From: Chaenocephalus aceratus
Lineage: Eukaryota; Chordata; Actinopteri; Perciformes; Channichthyidae
NCBI GenBank assembly: GCA_023974075.1
Contig: JAMFTG010000180.1
Span: forward strand, 1-64,000
Reading direction: 5' to 3'
Length of the DNA stretch: 64,000 nucleotides
Both the position numbers and the translations under genes were made by a program. Numbering within the stretch: the stretch's first letter is position 1; each line of letters opens with the position of its first letter. Below the pieces are notes generated by a model. It saw only the letters and a list, made by a program, of their open reading frames with translations, did no database searches and had not been told where the DNA came from. Positions 24,801 through 36,189 of the stretch are shown one piece after another.

Positions 24801-25002
24801 GGCTAAACGGATTGGATGGCCTACCTGCCTGTCAGCCTTCCATCGGGGCACAAACTTATCTCGTGCCCTCATTGGTCATGTGCGCGTTCGTGTGTGTTGG
24901 AGGAGGGGATCTGTAAGGAAGTGGCAGATTTTCTCCGGTTGTGTATTTTCAAATTCTAGCGATCTCGAGCCGGTTTCTCAAACTTACCTACCCCACCTTT
25001 AA
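24801..25002. mobile_element. TTAA MITE, partial copy
   Basis: This is the reverse complement of the left half of the element at 4513-4901. It ends at the same CTTACCTACCCCACCTTTAA terminus (TTAA at 24999-25002). The other end is lost at the junction with the Tc1-type MITE, which points to a deletion joining two neighbouring elements. Confidence 0.8.
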
Positions 25003-25096
25003 GTACAGTACTTGAGTAAATGTACTTAAATACTTCCTGTGTCACATGCGGAGACGGGCTGTGGGCGTGTTTGTGTTGTTTACTAACAAGACTATC

Positions 25097-25500
25097 ATGG
25101 CGGCGGCGGAGCTCAAGTCTAGTTTCTCCACCTGGAGATATTCTCACTATTTCACTTTTGTCGAGCACAAAGAAAATAACGTTTTAGTTAAATGTAAGTT
25201 GTGTCCTGGCGGGTCAAAGAGCCTATCTACTGCCCAAACCAGTCATTCACATCTCTTCTGCAGAAACAACATGCTGGGACGAAGCTAGTAGCTAAGACCA
25301 CAGAGACTCAGCCGACGCCACTCCACCTCCACCTGCACCTAAGCAACAGCGGCTGGATTTTGACCAAGGGACTGCTAGCCAGGGGAAAGTCGATAAAGCC
25401 ATTGCACGGTATGTTGGAGAACACATGCAGGCTATTGCTACAGTGGAGTCACCCGCTTTCAGGGAGTTAGTTAGCATAACAAATGCGTCTATGGTCGGTG
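25097..25500 (+). pseudogene. BED-finger hAT transposase N-terminus (ZBED-like), frameshifted
   Basis: The ATG at 25097 opens MAAAELKSSFSTWRYSHYFT, then a Cys-x2-Cys BED finger around VKCKLCPGGSKSLST. The usual His pair is degraded and a TAG follows at about 25286. In another frame the protein continues with KQQRLDFDQGTASQGKVDKA and a VESPAFRELV segment, typical of the linker and start of the catalytic region of Ac/ZBED-type hATs. The frame then runs into unrelated residues after about 25500. Confidence 0.8.
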
Positions 25501-25684
25501 TATTTTTGATCTTTCCAATCGAGACGAGATCTCTCTCTCCCCCGTCTGTGTGCGAGGGGGCGGGGCAGTTACACACGCAGCTGCTCCATGCAGCAACACA
25601 CGGCGGGGATGGCGGAGAGAAGCGCTCCAAGGTGGGGTTAAATGTTACCCGTCTTGAGGTGGACAATGCTCGTTGTCAATAGAG

Positions 25685-25860
25685 TTTAGCATGTGAGGGC
25701 GGCAACACGAGCAATTTGTCTAAACATTTATCAAAAGTGCTCCACGTTCAGACGGAGGAATGCACCGGGTTCGACTGTCTTTCTAGTAGCTCTGTAGCCC
25801 CGTCCACGAGTAACGTTTCCACGTCAGGTGTTCTGTATGCTAGCAGCAACACACAGAGCT
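25685..25860 (+). pseudogene. Second BED-finger-like transposase scrap
   Basis: A short run reads GGNTSNLSKHLSKV followed by QTEECTGFDCLSS. It resembles the His half of a BED finger and the following linker in hAT proteins. It is separated from the first BED remnant, so the element contains either two families or a rearranged gene. Confidence 0.5.
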
Positions 25861-26426
25861 AACTACATTATACAAACATGGGTTAATGATGAGAGGTAAC
25901 TGAGTTATTTATTTTGTTAAAGTTTCAGCTGTTCTGTTTACAGTTCTGTCATCAGATTATTTAATACGATTTGTTAAAACATTGTTGTTTCTTTTGATGT
26001 GAAATATTATTTATTTTATTTAAATAAAAAGCAATGGTAATTTTGTTAATTTAATAATATATGTATTTTTGAATCAAGTATTCATCTTTGTCTTCATTGC
26101 TAGTTTCCACATGCCTAAAAAACTCAAGCTACATCTAAAAGTTGATGGCTAAATAAGAGCGTTTGAGAAATTGTGCAAGGCATACAGTAATAGTCCGAAT
26201 AGTCGATTCATCGTTTCATTAATCAATAGATTAATCGGTTATCACATTAGTCGTTTGTTGCAGCCCTATTATCCCATGTATAAATAAAACGTGTTATTCA
26301 GCAACCCTTGCAATTTGGGATTTTATTTTCGGTTGGTAGACCTCGGTGAGCTGGTCATTTCAAAAGTAGCTCACCAGCCAAAAAGGTGTGGGCACCCCTG
26401 GTGTAGTGGTTTGCCTTTGGGGGGAA

Positions 26427-27163
26427 TGTTACGACCCTGGTCGTTATGTGTATTGTGTGTAGAGATTTCCTTCGAGTCCTTCAGAGTCCTTCAGAATTAT
26501 TAGGTAGGTTTAGTAGTAGGCATGGTTAACAAACCTTTGTGTCTTAAGGGGGGGGGGGGGGTGTCAGGGCTGCTGCTGCTGTCTGCTCGTTAACCTGTCT
26601 GGGATTGTTTTCAGCTGTGTATGTTATATGTATATGAGCTGTGCCGTTGCCCGGACGCCATTGGATGCCAGTTTCCTGTCCCTCCTCCGGTAGGCGTGAC
26701 CGAAGATCTGGATTGGAGCAGGTCGGGCCCGACTCACCAATCCCTGCCCACACCTTCCGGGGACTCTTACAAGAGTGTGTGCATCTCAGTTAGACGGGAG
26801 AGGTCTGAATCTGTGTCAGACGGCTCTCGGTGCTCTCCTTACGTTCTGTGTAGCTCTGCGCTAGTTCTGCTACAGTGGTTAGTTAGGGTGTGTGCTTAAG
26901 TGTGTATTCTGTGATTTGTGATGGCGTCGAACTTGTGCGAGACGCCTCACTATTTTAGCCTTAAGTGCCCATAGTGTGCTCTGACTGTGATAATCTGGGG
27001 CCTTTGTTTTGTGTAGCGGTAGTGTGAACAGATAGCTGGTTTTTAGAGCCTGTATTTTTGGTTATATCTTTATTTTGAATTTATTATTAAAATCAACCTC
27101 TTACCAAGAACACCTGGTTTCGTGTGGCTTCCCTTTTACCCTAAGCGAGCTGGGGACGTAACA
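26427..27163 (+). mobile_element. Solo LTR with 5-bp target duplication
   Basis: The unit begins TGTTACGACC and ends GGACGTAACA, so the outer 7 bp are perfectly inverted (TGTTACG/CGTAACA). It is flanked by gggaa at 26422-26426 and 27164-27168. Near the right end there is an ATTAAA-type polyadenylation signal and a GAACACCTGGTTTCGTGTG block resembling U5 of fish Ty3/Gypsy-type LTRs. No internal region is present, so it probably arose by LTR-LTR recombination. A G-run (about 26549-26561) lies inside. Class (Gypsy versus ERV) is inferred. Confidence 0.85.
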
Positions 27164-27419
27164 GGGAACAAACTAAAGAATCTCCATCCTATGCTGATCA
27201 GGCAACATTCAGGGGAACTGGACGGGAAGAGTGTGAAGAGAGAGAGTTATTGACGTACAAAAGGGAGCAAATAAACAGAGTTTTTCATATTTCATCACTG
27301 CGCGGTCTCAAAGGCATCTTCAGCAGGATGCATACAAGACAGAAACAAGCATACTTTTATACTTCTTTCCCTATTGGTTTAGATCTAGTGTCTCTAGAAA
27401 TATCAATAAAGCCAGTAAT

Positions 27420-28570
27420 ACCTGTATTGTCCAGCAGGGGGAGACGTCAAAAGTTGCAAAAACAGGCTGAACAGTTTGTATAGAGGTCTATGAGAAAATG
27501 ACCCGACTTCTCATTTGATTTATTCCCTCAGTAAAGATGTCCCAGAGGGGTGATTGGTATCAAACACTAGTGCAATCTTCTTCGATACGATATGAGGTTC
27601 ATTTAGTGAAATATGGTCCTATTTGGCAAACAACTGTGCGGTAAAACAGCATATGCTTTAGGGCGGGGCTACCTTTTGATTGACAGGTCAGTGACACCAT
27701 GTTGTCCGGTCATCTAAACATGTATTCAGCGTTCAGCGTTTGGTTGCACCTGGGTCCATTTTCTTTTTGACCCAGGAACTGTACCCGGACATTGTATTAC
27801 AACTTCTGTTCAGTACGTGTCGTCATTGGACCCAACAATATGTTTTCCTTTGACTTACATTGGGAAAAAGACGTCTGGAAATCAGCGGCTATCTTCTCTG
27901 CCGATTGGAGGAGGGGCTTGAACAAAATGCAATCACATTTTCTATGGGCCAAGATACGGGTACCTTTTCTCGAGGTTTCCCGCCTCCAACGCTGCATCAA
28001 GTTCTCTGTATACATCCATGCTTCTTGTTCCAAGAAACCAAGATGGCCACGGTCAGAACGGTAGTCCAAAAAAAATCACTCATTGGTTTTTGTCATGGAT
28101 GTATATATAATAAGAACTGGAACGTCACAGATTACCCAGCATGCCTAGCTGTCGGAGCAGAAGAACCCGTATGTGCGCTCACAGAGCATGCGCCCCTTAA
28201 GCCCCGCCCCCGAGCTCCCACTCTCGGCTCAGTAGAATGAATGGAGAGAGAATATGAATCTAGATTCGGCTTTTAGTGCATTTTATAACTTTAAGGACCG
28301 AATGATTCTAATAAGGGCTGTAAGATAGTTCATACTGGGTAGTTTATTTAGTTAAAAAAAATGTCCACCGATTTACAGACGTCTCTTTCTCCATGTTAGT
28401 CAATGGGAAAAAGCTGTTTTGGGCCGGGTGACGTCACGGACTGATACGGAAGTTGCAGTGCCGCCGTTTGGACACTACGAATATTGGAACAGAGTCCAGC
28501 GCATCTCCTGGGGCCTTGGTTTTTGTGGACTACCGTTCTGACCGTCGACATCTTGGTTTTCCTCGTGACT
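27420..28570. repeat. Composite dispersed repeat with internal inverted segments
   Basis: CCAAGATGGCCACGGTCAGA near 28038 has an inverted counterpart, TCTGACCGTCGACATCTTGG, near 28538. A second pair around GAAAAAGACGTCTGGAAATC (27864) and its inverse (28378-28400) also occurs. The order is A B A' B', so it is not one simple palindrome. The family shares blocks with 22600-23345. Both strands have open frames of about 90-125 codons without family motifs; I do not call them genes. Confidence 0.55.
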
Positions 28571-28705
28571 ATTTCCTCTTTCATATACGGTCTTTGGTTT
28601 TCATGGTGTCTGATCCTGAGCTTATGACTCTCATATGCTGATATGTATATCTTTGTGACTACAGAAATCTCCCTGTACAAATAGGGTTTCAATTTGTAAA
28701 GTAGC

Positions 28706-28713
28706 CTATGTGT

Positions 28714-28811
<98 letters not shown>

Positions 28812-28812
28812 C
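28706..28812. repeat. GT/CA microsatellite
   Basis: Almost uninterrupted dinucleotide array of about 105 bp. Confidence 0.98.
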
Positions 28813-29723
28813 TGTGGCAGGTGTTGGGCATGACACACACTTACCCCCACAGGACCGTCCCATATTTACTGAAGCCTTGTCGTCCTGAATCCAACTCTGA
28901 CACCCCGCCCGACAGAAATTATTTAACAGTCCTTCCTTTTCTTCGCCCAGGGCTTTTTGTCACAACTCTCCCTGTTAAGCAAAGCCTCGGTGTCAGGGGA
29001 GTGGGACAGAAACGCACGTTGCAGAAGGGATATCGAGCGGGACAAACTCACCTTTTGATTTGCAAAATCTTTAGTCTTCTATCAAACATTCATATAATCA
29101 GACACAGAAAAAATACTTCAATCTGCCACTCGTCTAGAGGAAGTCGAATAATCCCCATGGGTTTGTGTCTTTCCTGTAAGTCCACATTTTTTGTCAAGAG
29201 CATTTCACTACTATTGTCTGAAGTAGAGTGTCAGTCTCAATTTCAAGGTGGTAGCTAGTTAGCGTAGCCTACTAACGTTAGCACGACAATCTTTTTTGAG
29301 TTAAAATGTTGAACAAGTGAACACAAAAACAACATATACACACAAGTGAGTACTTTAACATTTACAAATTATTAAAAACAGATGAAGTAGTTCTTTCTCT
29401 AAATCTGTGTTATTTAAATGTTTTATTGTAGTGTTCCTTTAATACGTCTGTAATAATCTACAAAGACAAGACTAACCAAAATGTCCCAAATAAAAACCAA
29501 CATTTTTGAGGTTTTCATACTGGTCAAAATTACGTTTTTTAAATGATGTTCAAGGATATACATTTGACTCCGTATACGTGGCTAATAATATTAATATAAA
29601 GACAATGCGGGTTACATTTGGAAAATCGGACCAAAGGTGCATTTTGAATTTCCGGGATTCAGAATTCCACATTTTTTATTAGAAATCTGACTTTAACCTT
29701 TATTGGAACAGGACCTTTTTGTA
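28813..29723. other. No gene seen
   Basis: No coding region recognised. The frame that starts in the microsatellite and continues to 29258 has no family motif. Confidence 0.45.
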
Positions 29724-29724
29724 T

Positions 29725-30146
29725 TCCATCCATCCATCCATCTTCTCCCGCTTATCCGTGGTCGGGTCACGGGGGTAGCAGTTCCAGCAGAGAGCCCCAA
29801 ACTTTCTTTTCCCTGGTGACATCAACCAGCTCTGACTGGGGGGATCCCAAGGCGCTCCCAGGCCAGAAGAGATATAATCCCTCCACCTGGTCCTAGGTCT
29901 ACCCCTCGGTCTCTTCCCAGCTGGACGTGCCTGGAACACCTCCCTAGGGAGGCGCCCAGGTGGCATCCTAACTAGGTGCCCGAACCACCTCAACTGGCTC
30001 CTTTCGACGTGAAGGAGGAGCGGCTCAACTCCGAGTCCCTCCCTGATGACCGACCTTCTCACCTTATCCCTAAGGGAGACACCAGCCACCCTGCGGAGAA
30101 AACCCACCTCGGCCGCTTGTATCCGCGATCTCGTTCTTTCGGTCAT
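29725..30146 (-). pseudogene. Rex3/RTE-like LINE C-terminus with GATG tail
   Basis: The minus strand encodes the well-known fish LINE end: FLRRVAGVSLRDKVR, then RSQLRWFGHLVRMP and RPRGRPRTRWRDY. The frame breaks soon after. The 3' end is a short GGAT/GATG array at 29727-29743, which fits the GATG tail of Rex3-type elements; the clade name rests on the tail and on my memory of the family. The copy is severely 5'-truncated at about 30146, leaving only about 130 residues of the polymerase. Confidence 0.8.
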
Positions 30147-31450
30147 GACCGAATTATTATTATTAGTTATATTACTTTTATAATAAATTGGCCTTTAAAA
30201 GGTTACAGTTATGTACATTAATATGTGTAATCTCTGACCAGGAATTGATCGGACAAAAAAACAGACAAAAGTGGATACAAACCTACAGTATACAAACCCT
30301 TTTTGAAAATGAGACCGATTAACGATTAGGTAAACACTGAAATACGATACTTTAAATATCTTTAGACCGCGCCGCATTCGAGGGCCTGTGGCAAGTATAA
30401 TAAACGAAATCCCAATTCTTCATCTTCTAAAACAGAACCGCAAGACATGGAGACAAGAAATGCTTAATTAAATGTTTCATCTCACCTCTCTCCTCCTCCA
30501 GATATTAAATGATTCTGCCCCTTCTCTCAGGCTTTTCAAACCGAACCTGTGGCAGGAAACCCATTAAAAGCACCACTTAACATTGCTGGAGTGTGGCGCC
30601 GTGACACCAGGTGCGACCTGAAGAAAGGTAGAAGGAATAATTAGACACAGCAGATTCGGGTCAGCGAGGGCACCAGTCTCCGTTTCGCTCTCCTACAAAT
30701 TAGGGAAATAGCGGATATATATTCAAATAATTAATCCTTTTCTCCCCGATTTAGTTGAAAGGAACGAGCTGGAGAAGACCAGAGGAGATAGCGGGAGGGA
30801 ATCAGAGGAGAACAAGGAGCTGACAGACTACCATGGCTGGTGTCTGACTGTCAAGTGAAGGCTTTCTTCCTCTGTTGAATACACATGGCCGGGGAGACGT
30901 GATGAATCCCTCTGTCCCGACTGCTGAGGTGATGCCCAATGATTTTGAAAGGGAAGCAGATGGTAGCGCACACATAGAGGCCTCCACTCTCCTTATTACA
31001 TATGATGGAGTTGGAGAAGGATGAATACACATCTACTATAGAGGTACATTGGTTTGCAAAAGGGTTCATCTCATGAGGCTTCATCATGGGCTTCATCTGA
31101 ACACAAACCCCCTGCTGGTTAAAGTGTGTAAAGCAGGCAGATTGGACATCTCAACAGTGTGCTGTATCTCATACCGAGTTCCCAATGAGTAAAGCCTTAG
31201 AATAACTCTAAACAACGAACAGAAAATCATATCTTCATGTTAACAATATTGTTTTTATTCCAGTTGAATGATTGTGATTGAAAAGCCTAAGGAGGACTGG
31301 AAAACATTGCAAAGAGGGATTTGTATTCCTTCATAAACGTAACCACGTTGTAGCCGGAGAAAGGCTAAACCATATCAAAGAATGCATTTATTAACTACAT
31401 TATCTCATTTAGCTGTAGCTTTTATAAACAACAACAAAGACGTGTTGTTC
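30147..31450. other. No gene seen
   Basis: No coding region, repeat array or element end recognised. Confidence 0.5.
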
Positions 31451-31451
31451 A

Positions 31452-31510
31452 GTCGTTGAACCAGAGACCCTGCGGTCGTGAGTCAACTGCTTTCCAGCTG
31501 AGCCACAGCA
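31452..31510 (-). mobile_element. tRNA-like SINE head, minus strand
   Basis: On the minus strand there is an exact A-box match TGGCTCAGCTG (31495-31505) and a B-box-like GGTTCAACGAC (31452-31462) at tRNA-like spacing. The intervening arm does not form a good anticodon stem, so it is a tRNA-derived SINE start or tRNA pseudogene, not a functional tRNA gene. The body beyond the B box is not recognisable. Confidence 0.5.
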
Positions 31511-31724
31511 CACACGCTGAGTCTCACCGAAAACACTGCAGCATATTATTCATTTATTCATTCATGTTTTTATTCCTACATTTCTTTATGCTTGTATCTA
31601 TTTATACTTATGACATGTTCCGACCTCTATATGAGTGAGGGTCTGAGCTCTCTTGATTCCATCGTGTCACCGGGCCCGGGTACAGGAGGGGTAACATGGT
31701 TCTTATTATACATCCATGGGTATT

Positions 31725-31935
31725 ATGAGCGTTGTGGTTCAACGGTTCAACCGATCTGAATGGCTTCCTGAAGCAGTCACGTGGTGTCGACAGGCAGCGA
31801 GGCTTCGTTTGTCATCGATGACGTCACTGGCCCAAAACGATACAAGCCTCGATCCAAGCTTCACAAAAAGCTTCGGGGATTACTCGACACACGCTCCGAA
31901 GCCTCGGCGCAATACGTAACATCACTAGTTGTTAC
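31725..31935. mobile_element. Possible hAT terminal fragment
   Basis: The right edge ATACGTAACATCACTA and the internal GAAGCCTCG/CGAGGCTTCG inverted pieces (near 31797 and 31897) resemble ends of a fish hAT family. No matching left terminus or target duplication was found. Confidence 0.25.
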
Positions 31936-33285
31936 TTTAGTTGCTTTACTTTGTGCACCTCAACCCTCTCACCCATACACATTCACCCCCTGCATTTACA
32001 CTACTGTACCACTGACGTCCACACCTCATGCCTTACTTATTGTTGCACTTCATTTAATTTGGATTGTTTCCTTTAAATAAACACATGTTGATAACCGTTG
32101 ACATGGTGTGTCTCCTTTTTGTCGTGGCCTTTTGGGCCAGGTCATAACATCATGATATATTATTGTTTTGCAGCTGAAACAAGGTGAGTTCACACGCTTC
32201 CCATCAAACTGGATTTCGTAGCATTTGAATAAAACTTTAATGACATGTGTGGTGTAGTTTCCTGATCTCAATGTCAAATGTTTTGTTTGTTGCTTGGTCA
32301 AGTCTTTCCTTGGCCCTTTAAGGCTCACTATTACGTTTCCCCCTTTCCTGTAGTGTGTTCTGTAGGTTTTAGTGCATGTTAATGGTTATTTTATGGAGTT
32401 AAAGGTAACCTATGGCAGCCGGAGAGATGTTTAAGTGTATTTTATAATTCTACAAAAAGTCACTCTTTCGGAGTTTCTCATAGATTGCAGTTTAGTTTCT
32501 ATTTCAAGAAAGATGAATCCTTTTCTTGAAATAGAAACAGTGTTACAGCATTAATGCAAACCTATTTGCATTTCAAACATATCATTCTGTATTTAGCGAC
32601 AGAAATGTTTAAATGTCCTCTTACACTTCACAAGTCTTTTCTTTCACCAATACCGACAACACATGCATGTAACTGTCGGTTGTTTTCCTGTGTCTCACCG
32701 TTTGTCAAAATACGACCCAAACAAAAGCTGAAGAAGAGGGTTGCGAAAAAACTAATTAAGGCGTCATATATTTTCCCCACATGGATTTAAAAAAAGAAGT
32801 ATCTTCATGAGTCTCTTCATCTCATCCGCCAAGTTAATATCCATCGTTTCTGGGGTTGCAGCTCCAAGCTAAATATTATTGAGTAATAAAAGTCACACAT
32901 GTGTCATTTGAGATATCTTCCTCCTCGTCAGACGTGATGAGGTTTTCTGAACGTTGCTGCTATCAGCCTCGCTATTACTTACATAGGTCTTTGATGTTAC
33001 CTCTTGCTGCCAGAGTGAACAGACGCCCACCTGCCGGGCGCAGCGACTCAGCGTTAGTCAGCGATACTCATCTGTGCCTCGGCCGGGTGGGTTTTCGACC
33101 CCCGGGCTGACATATTAGGAATCCTTTTGGCCGCCATTGTCCTTATCTGAAGCCGGGCCAGATCCAGGAGAGAGATGCGGAGTTAGGGAGCTCCGCTGGC
33201 ATCGTTCCAGTCCATCGGTCCTCCTGAAGCACTGTAGAGCCACAGATCTGCTGAGAGACCAGGGAGAGAGTTAGAGAGCGCTAGA
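31936..33285. other. No gene seen
   Basis: No exon or element recognised except the hairpin at 32495-32538. Confidence 0.45.
32495..32538. other. Perfect 17-bp hairpin
   Basis: GTTTCTATTTCAAGAAA (32495-32511) is followed by a 10-nt loop and its exact complement (32522-32538). The stem is too short for a typical animal pre-miRNA. It may be the core of a decayed palindromic MITE or a small inverted duplication. Confidence 0.7.
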
Positions 33286-33877
33286 CAGAGGTGGGAGGAA
33301 TACTCTGTTACAAGTAAAATCGATCAAAATGTTACTAAACAGGGTTCGTGCGGTCATTGAAAACCTGGAAAATCATGGAAATTCAAAATGCAAATTCCAG
33401 GACCTGAAAGTTATGGAAAACAATATTTTTCCCAAAGTTTTGGAAAAGTCGTGGAAATGTAACTAAAGTTGCGTCAAATATAATTTACATTTTATCTAAT
33501 CGCCGAAATAATCTGCGGTCGCGAGCTGTTTATGTGCCATCATGACGCGCATGGTGTTATTTCTTAATATATGAAGCGCGAGCTGTGTGCTCGAGTCTTC
33601 CTGCCTGTCGGCTGCACTCTGCTGCTCCGGGATGAGGGTCAGCTACATTATCTACGGTGCGTTCGTTAACTGTGCGGAGTCACTGCGGCACAGACTGAGC
33701 TGCTGGTGAACAGCTGTTAGAACGGGCCGTTCAGAGCAAAGCGGCAGAGCTGATGTGAACTGAAACGTTTTTCTGTCGCAATATCGAAAATATAGCTAGT
33801 AGGCCAATACATTGTCACTATCTGCTAACGTTAGCTTTAGCCTTCGTTTTCTAATAGTTTTGTTCATAGGCTATAAA
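33286..33877. repeat. Truncated MITE end and dispersed-repeat sequence
   Basis: 33286-33335 begins CAGAGGTGGGAGGAATACTC and matches the internal sequence at about 34380-34430 of the next element, so it is a broken copy of the same family. 33345-33470 contains repeated GGAAA and TGGAAA blocks, as in a dispersed fish repeat. Beyond this nothing is recognisable. Confidence 0.5.
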
Positions 33878-34849
33878 CAGAGGTGGTATAAGTATAGATA
33901 TTGTACTTGAGTAAAAGTAGAAGTACTCAGATCTTGTACTTAATAAAAGTATAGTACTCAGATCTTGTACTTGAGTAAAAGTAGAAGTACTCATATCTTG
34001 TACTTGAGTAAAAGTAGAAGTACTCAGATCTTGTACTTGAGTTAAAGTAGAAGTACTCATATCTTGTACTTGAGTAAAAGTAGAAGTACTCAGATCTTGT
34101 ACTTAATTAAAGTATAGTACTCAGATCTTGTACTTGAGTAAAAGTAGAAGTACTCATATCTTGAGTAAAAGTAGAAGTACTCATATCCTGTACTTGAGTA
34201 AAAGTAGAAGTACTCATATCTTGTACTTGAGTAAAAGTAGAAGTACTCATATCTTGTACTTGAGTAAAAGTAGAAGTACTCAGATCTTGTACTTGAGTAA
34301 AAGTAGAAGTACTCATATATTGTACTTGAGTAAAAGTAGAAGTACTCAGATCTTGTACTTGAGTAAAAGTAGAAGTACCAGAGTGTAGGAATACTCTGTT
34401 ACAGTAAAAGTCCTGCATTCAAAATGTTCCTCAAGTGAAAGTAGAAAAGTATTCTCATCATATAGTGAAAGTAGCGACAGTAAAAGTAGTCGTTGTGCAG
34501 ATTGGTCCATTTCAGAATAATATATATATATGTTTTATAATGATTGATCATGAAAGTGTTCTCAAAGCTGGTGAAGGAGCAGCTAGTCTGAAGTACTTTG
34601 TAGACTGCAGGGTAGCTGGTGGATTTACTCCAGGTGGAACTAAAGTCTGATTTAACACTTGGTTAGATTTCACATCATTCATCCAGATCTGTAAAGTAAC
34701 TAAAGGTATTAAATACATGTAGTGGAGTAGAAGTACACCATGTACCTCTGAACTGTAGAGGAGTAGAAGTACACAGTAGCATAACATGGACATAGGTAAA
34801 GTACAAGTTCTTCCAAACAGTACTTGAGTAAATACACTTCCCACCTCTG
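33878..34849. mobile_element. Inverted-end MITE carrying a 33-bp minisatellite
   Basis: The element starts CAGAGGTGG and ends CCACCTCTG, with TACTTGAGTAAA-type blocks at both ends. It is related to the common fish hAT-like MITEs that begin CAG(A/T)GGTGG. No target duplication is visible (gctataaa before, gattccca after). The interior carries the minisatellite listed separately. Confidence 0.65.
33893..34378. repeat. 33-bp minisatellite, second array
   Basis: About 14 units of TACTTGAGTAAAAGTAGAAG followed by TACTCAKATCTTG. This is the reverse complement of the 2529-2983 array. Some units are shortened, for example near 34160. Confidence 0.95.
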
Positions 34850-35409
34850 GATTCCCAATATAATTAATCATCCATTATAACAACCACAAATCCTGATTCG
34901 GACTCTTTTTCTATACTCAATATATACATAATGACACATTTTCTTATTTTCTCCGATTGCTTCACTGCAGGGACGCAGATCTGCAGAGACCGGGAGAGTA
35001 TGCCGGAAAGCGTTACTCTAAAAGCGTAACACTCAAGTCAGTTTGGTAGCTTAGCTCCGGTGTAATCTTTCTGCTCCGTGCCCCGTTGTTGAGTTGTGCA
35101 TTTTCATTAAGTCCCAATGACAGAAAGTTTTCAGAGCCACACATATTCACATCCTCTCCTCCATCCTCCTCTTCAACTAATTGTCCCCGTGCTCATCGAA
35201 GCGTGGCGGCCTCTGATTCCCCGAGCATTCAGGAAGCCTCCGAGCAACGCTGCCCTGCTGACGGTAAACTCTGCTGCTTAGAGAACACAAGTACTCAGGT
35301 TTGACTCCGTCGCCTTCACGTTGAGTCGGATTGTGTCGGGGAAATGTAATGATAAACAGCAGGGCTGGAGAGTGCACGGGGCACAAAGACATTCTCTAGT
35401 CGACTAGAC

Positions 35410-35414
<5 letters not shown>
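34850..35414. other. No gene seen
   Basis: No recognised feature between the MITE and the microsatellite. Confidence 0.45.

Positions 35415-35480
<66 letters not shown>
35415..35480. repeat. GT/CA microsatellite
   Basis: Perfect dinucleotide run of about 65 bp. Confidence 0.98.
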
Positions 35481-35482
<2 letters not shown>

Positions 35483-36189
35483 CGTATGCTGTACGAAGGA
35501 CACCCTGAATACAAAACACCTGCCTGCCATGACAGATCACCTGTGATCTCTGAGAGATTCAGCTCCAGTTTGAGATGTCACAGGAGGTGGCTTCGGATGA
35601 CTTTTCCCACTGATAGATTTTTTTTTTTACAAAGAGATGAAAGATTGAGCGTGACCTGCAGTTCAAAAATATCTAACGGTGTCAGAATAAAAAGGATTGT
35701 GGCAGAAAAATGATAAATAACCTGCACCTCTCCTTAGATAGCGTGCGTTTCTCATTTAAGAACATTTAACACCAGTGTTTTGTTCTATGTTATAGGGAGT
35801 GAATGTCTGAGAAGCCCCGCCCCCTTTATTCCTCCTGCTAGACCTTCCACCAAATTGTATTCTTGCGCAACAGGCACTGAACATAGCAGCGTGCACAACT
35901 AACATGTGATCAAAACAGGAAGGAGGAGGTAGTCCTGATTTTATTGTATTTGTGTTACATTACATTTAATCCGAATAACATTTTTACGAGCTTCTGAAAT
36001 GTGCTATTTGAACCCTGCTTTAGGAAAACCATCTTCAGCTCGATGGCTATGTCTTAACCACAAAGCTGTTTGCATATTAATTAGTTATTGTCTCACCAAT
36101 ATACAAATTAGTTTATGATCATCTGGTGACTTTTAGAAGCTTTGGGAGGTAATGCTAATTTGATTGGGGAAAAGAAAGACCCTCGTTCT
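35481..36189. other. No gene seen
   Basis: AT-rich sequence with no supported feature. Confidence 0.45.

Larger units (their letters stand above)
24129..26270 (+). mobile_element. Second hAT (Ac/ZBED-like), nested and itself interrupted
   Basis: At 24129-24205 there is the fish hAT 5' sequence with TAACGCCGTTA and CTAACGCATTACTTTTTAAA. It resumes at 25003 with GTACTTGAGTAAATGTACTT and then an encoded BED-type N-terminus (25097 on). Near 26256-26268 is a hAT-like terminus, TTGCAGCCCT, preceded by ATTAATCGGTTA blocks. Whether that last end belongs to the same family as the 5' part is uncertain. No target duplication was found for this inner unit. Confidence 0.65.
23665..26400 (+). mobile_element. 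hAT (Charlie-like) element with 8-bp target duplication, host to further insertions
   Basis: The left end CAGAGGTGCCCA and right end (read in reverse) CAGGGGTGCCCACACCT are inverted. A perfect duplication, gtgtagtg, flanks the whole unit at 23657-23664 and 26401-26408. The outer element contributes about 23665-24125, with a BED-type N-terminus, and about 26275-26400. The middle is made of a different hAT, a Tc1-type MITE and part of a TTAA MITE. The duplication shows that all of this now lies within one ancestral insertion. Confidence 0.92.

Noticed and set aside
27797..28240. Frames of 90-126 codons on both strands
   Set aside because: They overlap a dispersed repeat with inverted segments and have no known motif; more likely chance openness.
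31452..31510. Functional tRNA gene
   Set aside because: Good A box and fair B box but no convincing anticodon stem or acceptor stem; treated as a SINE head.
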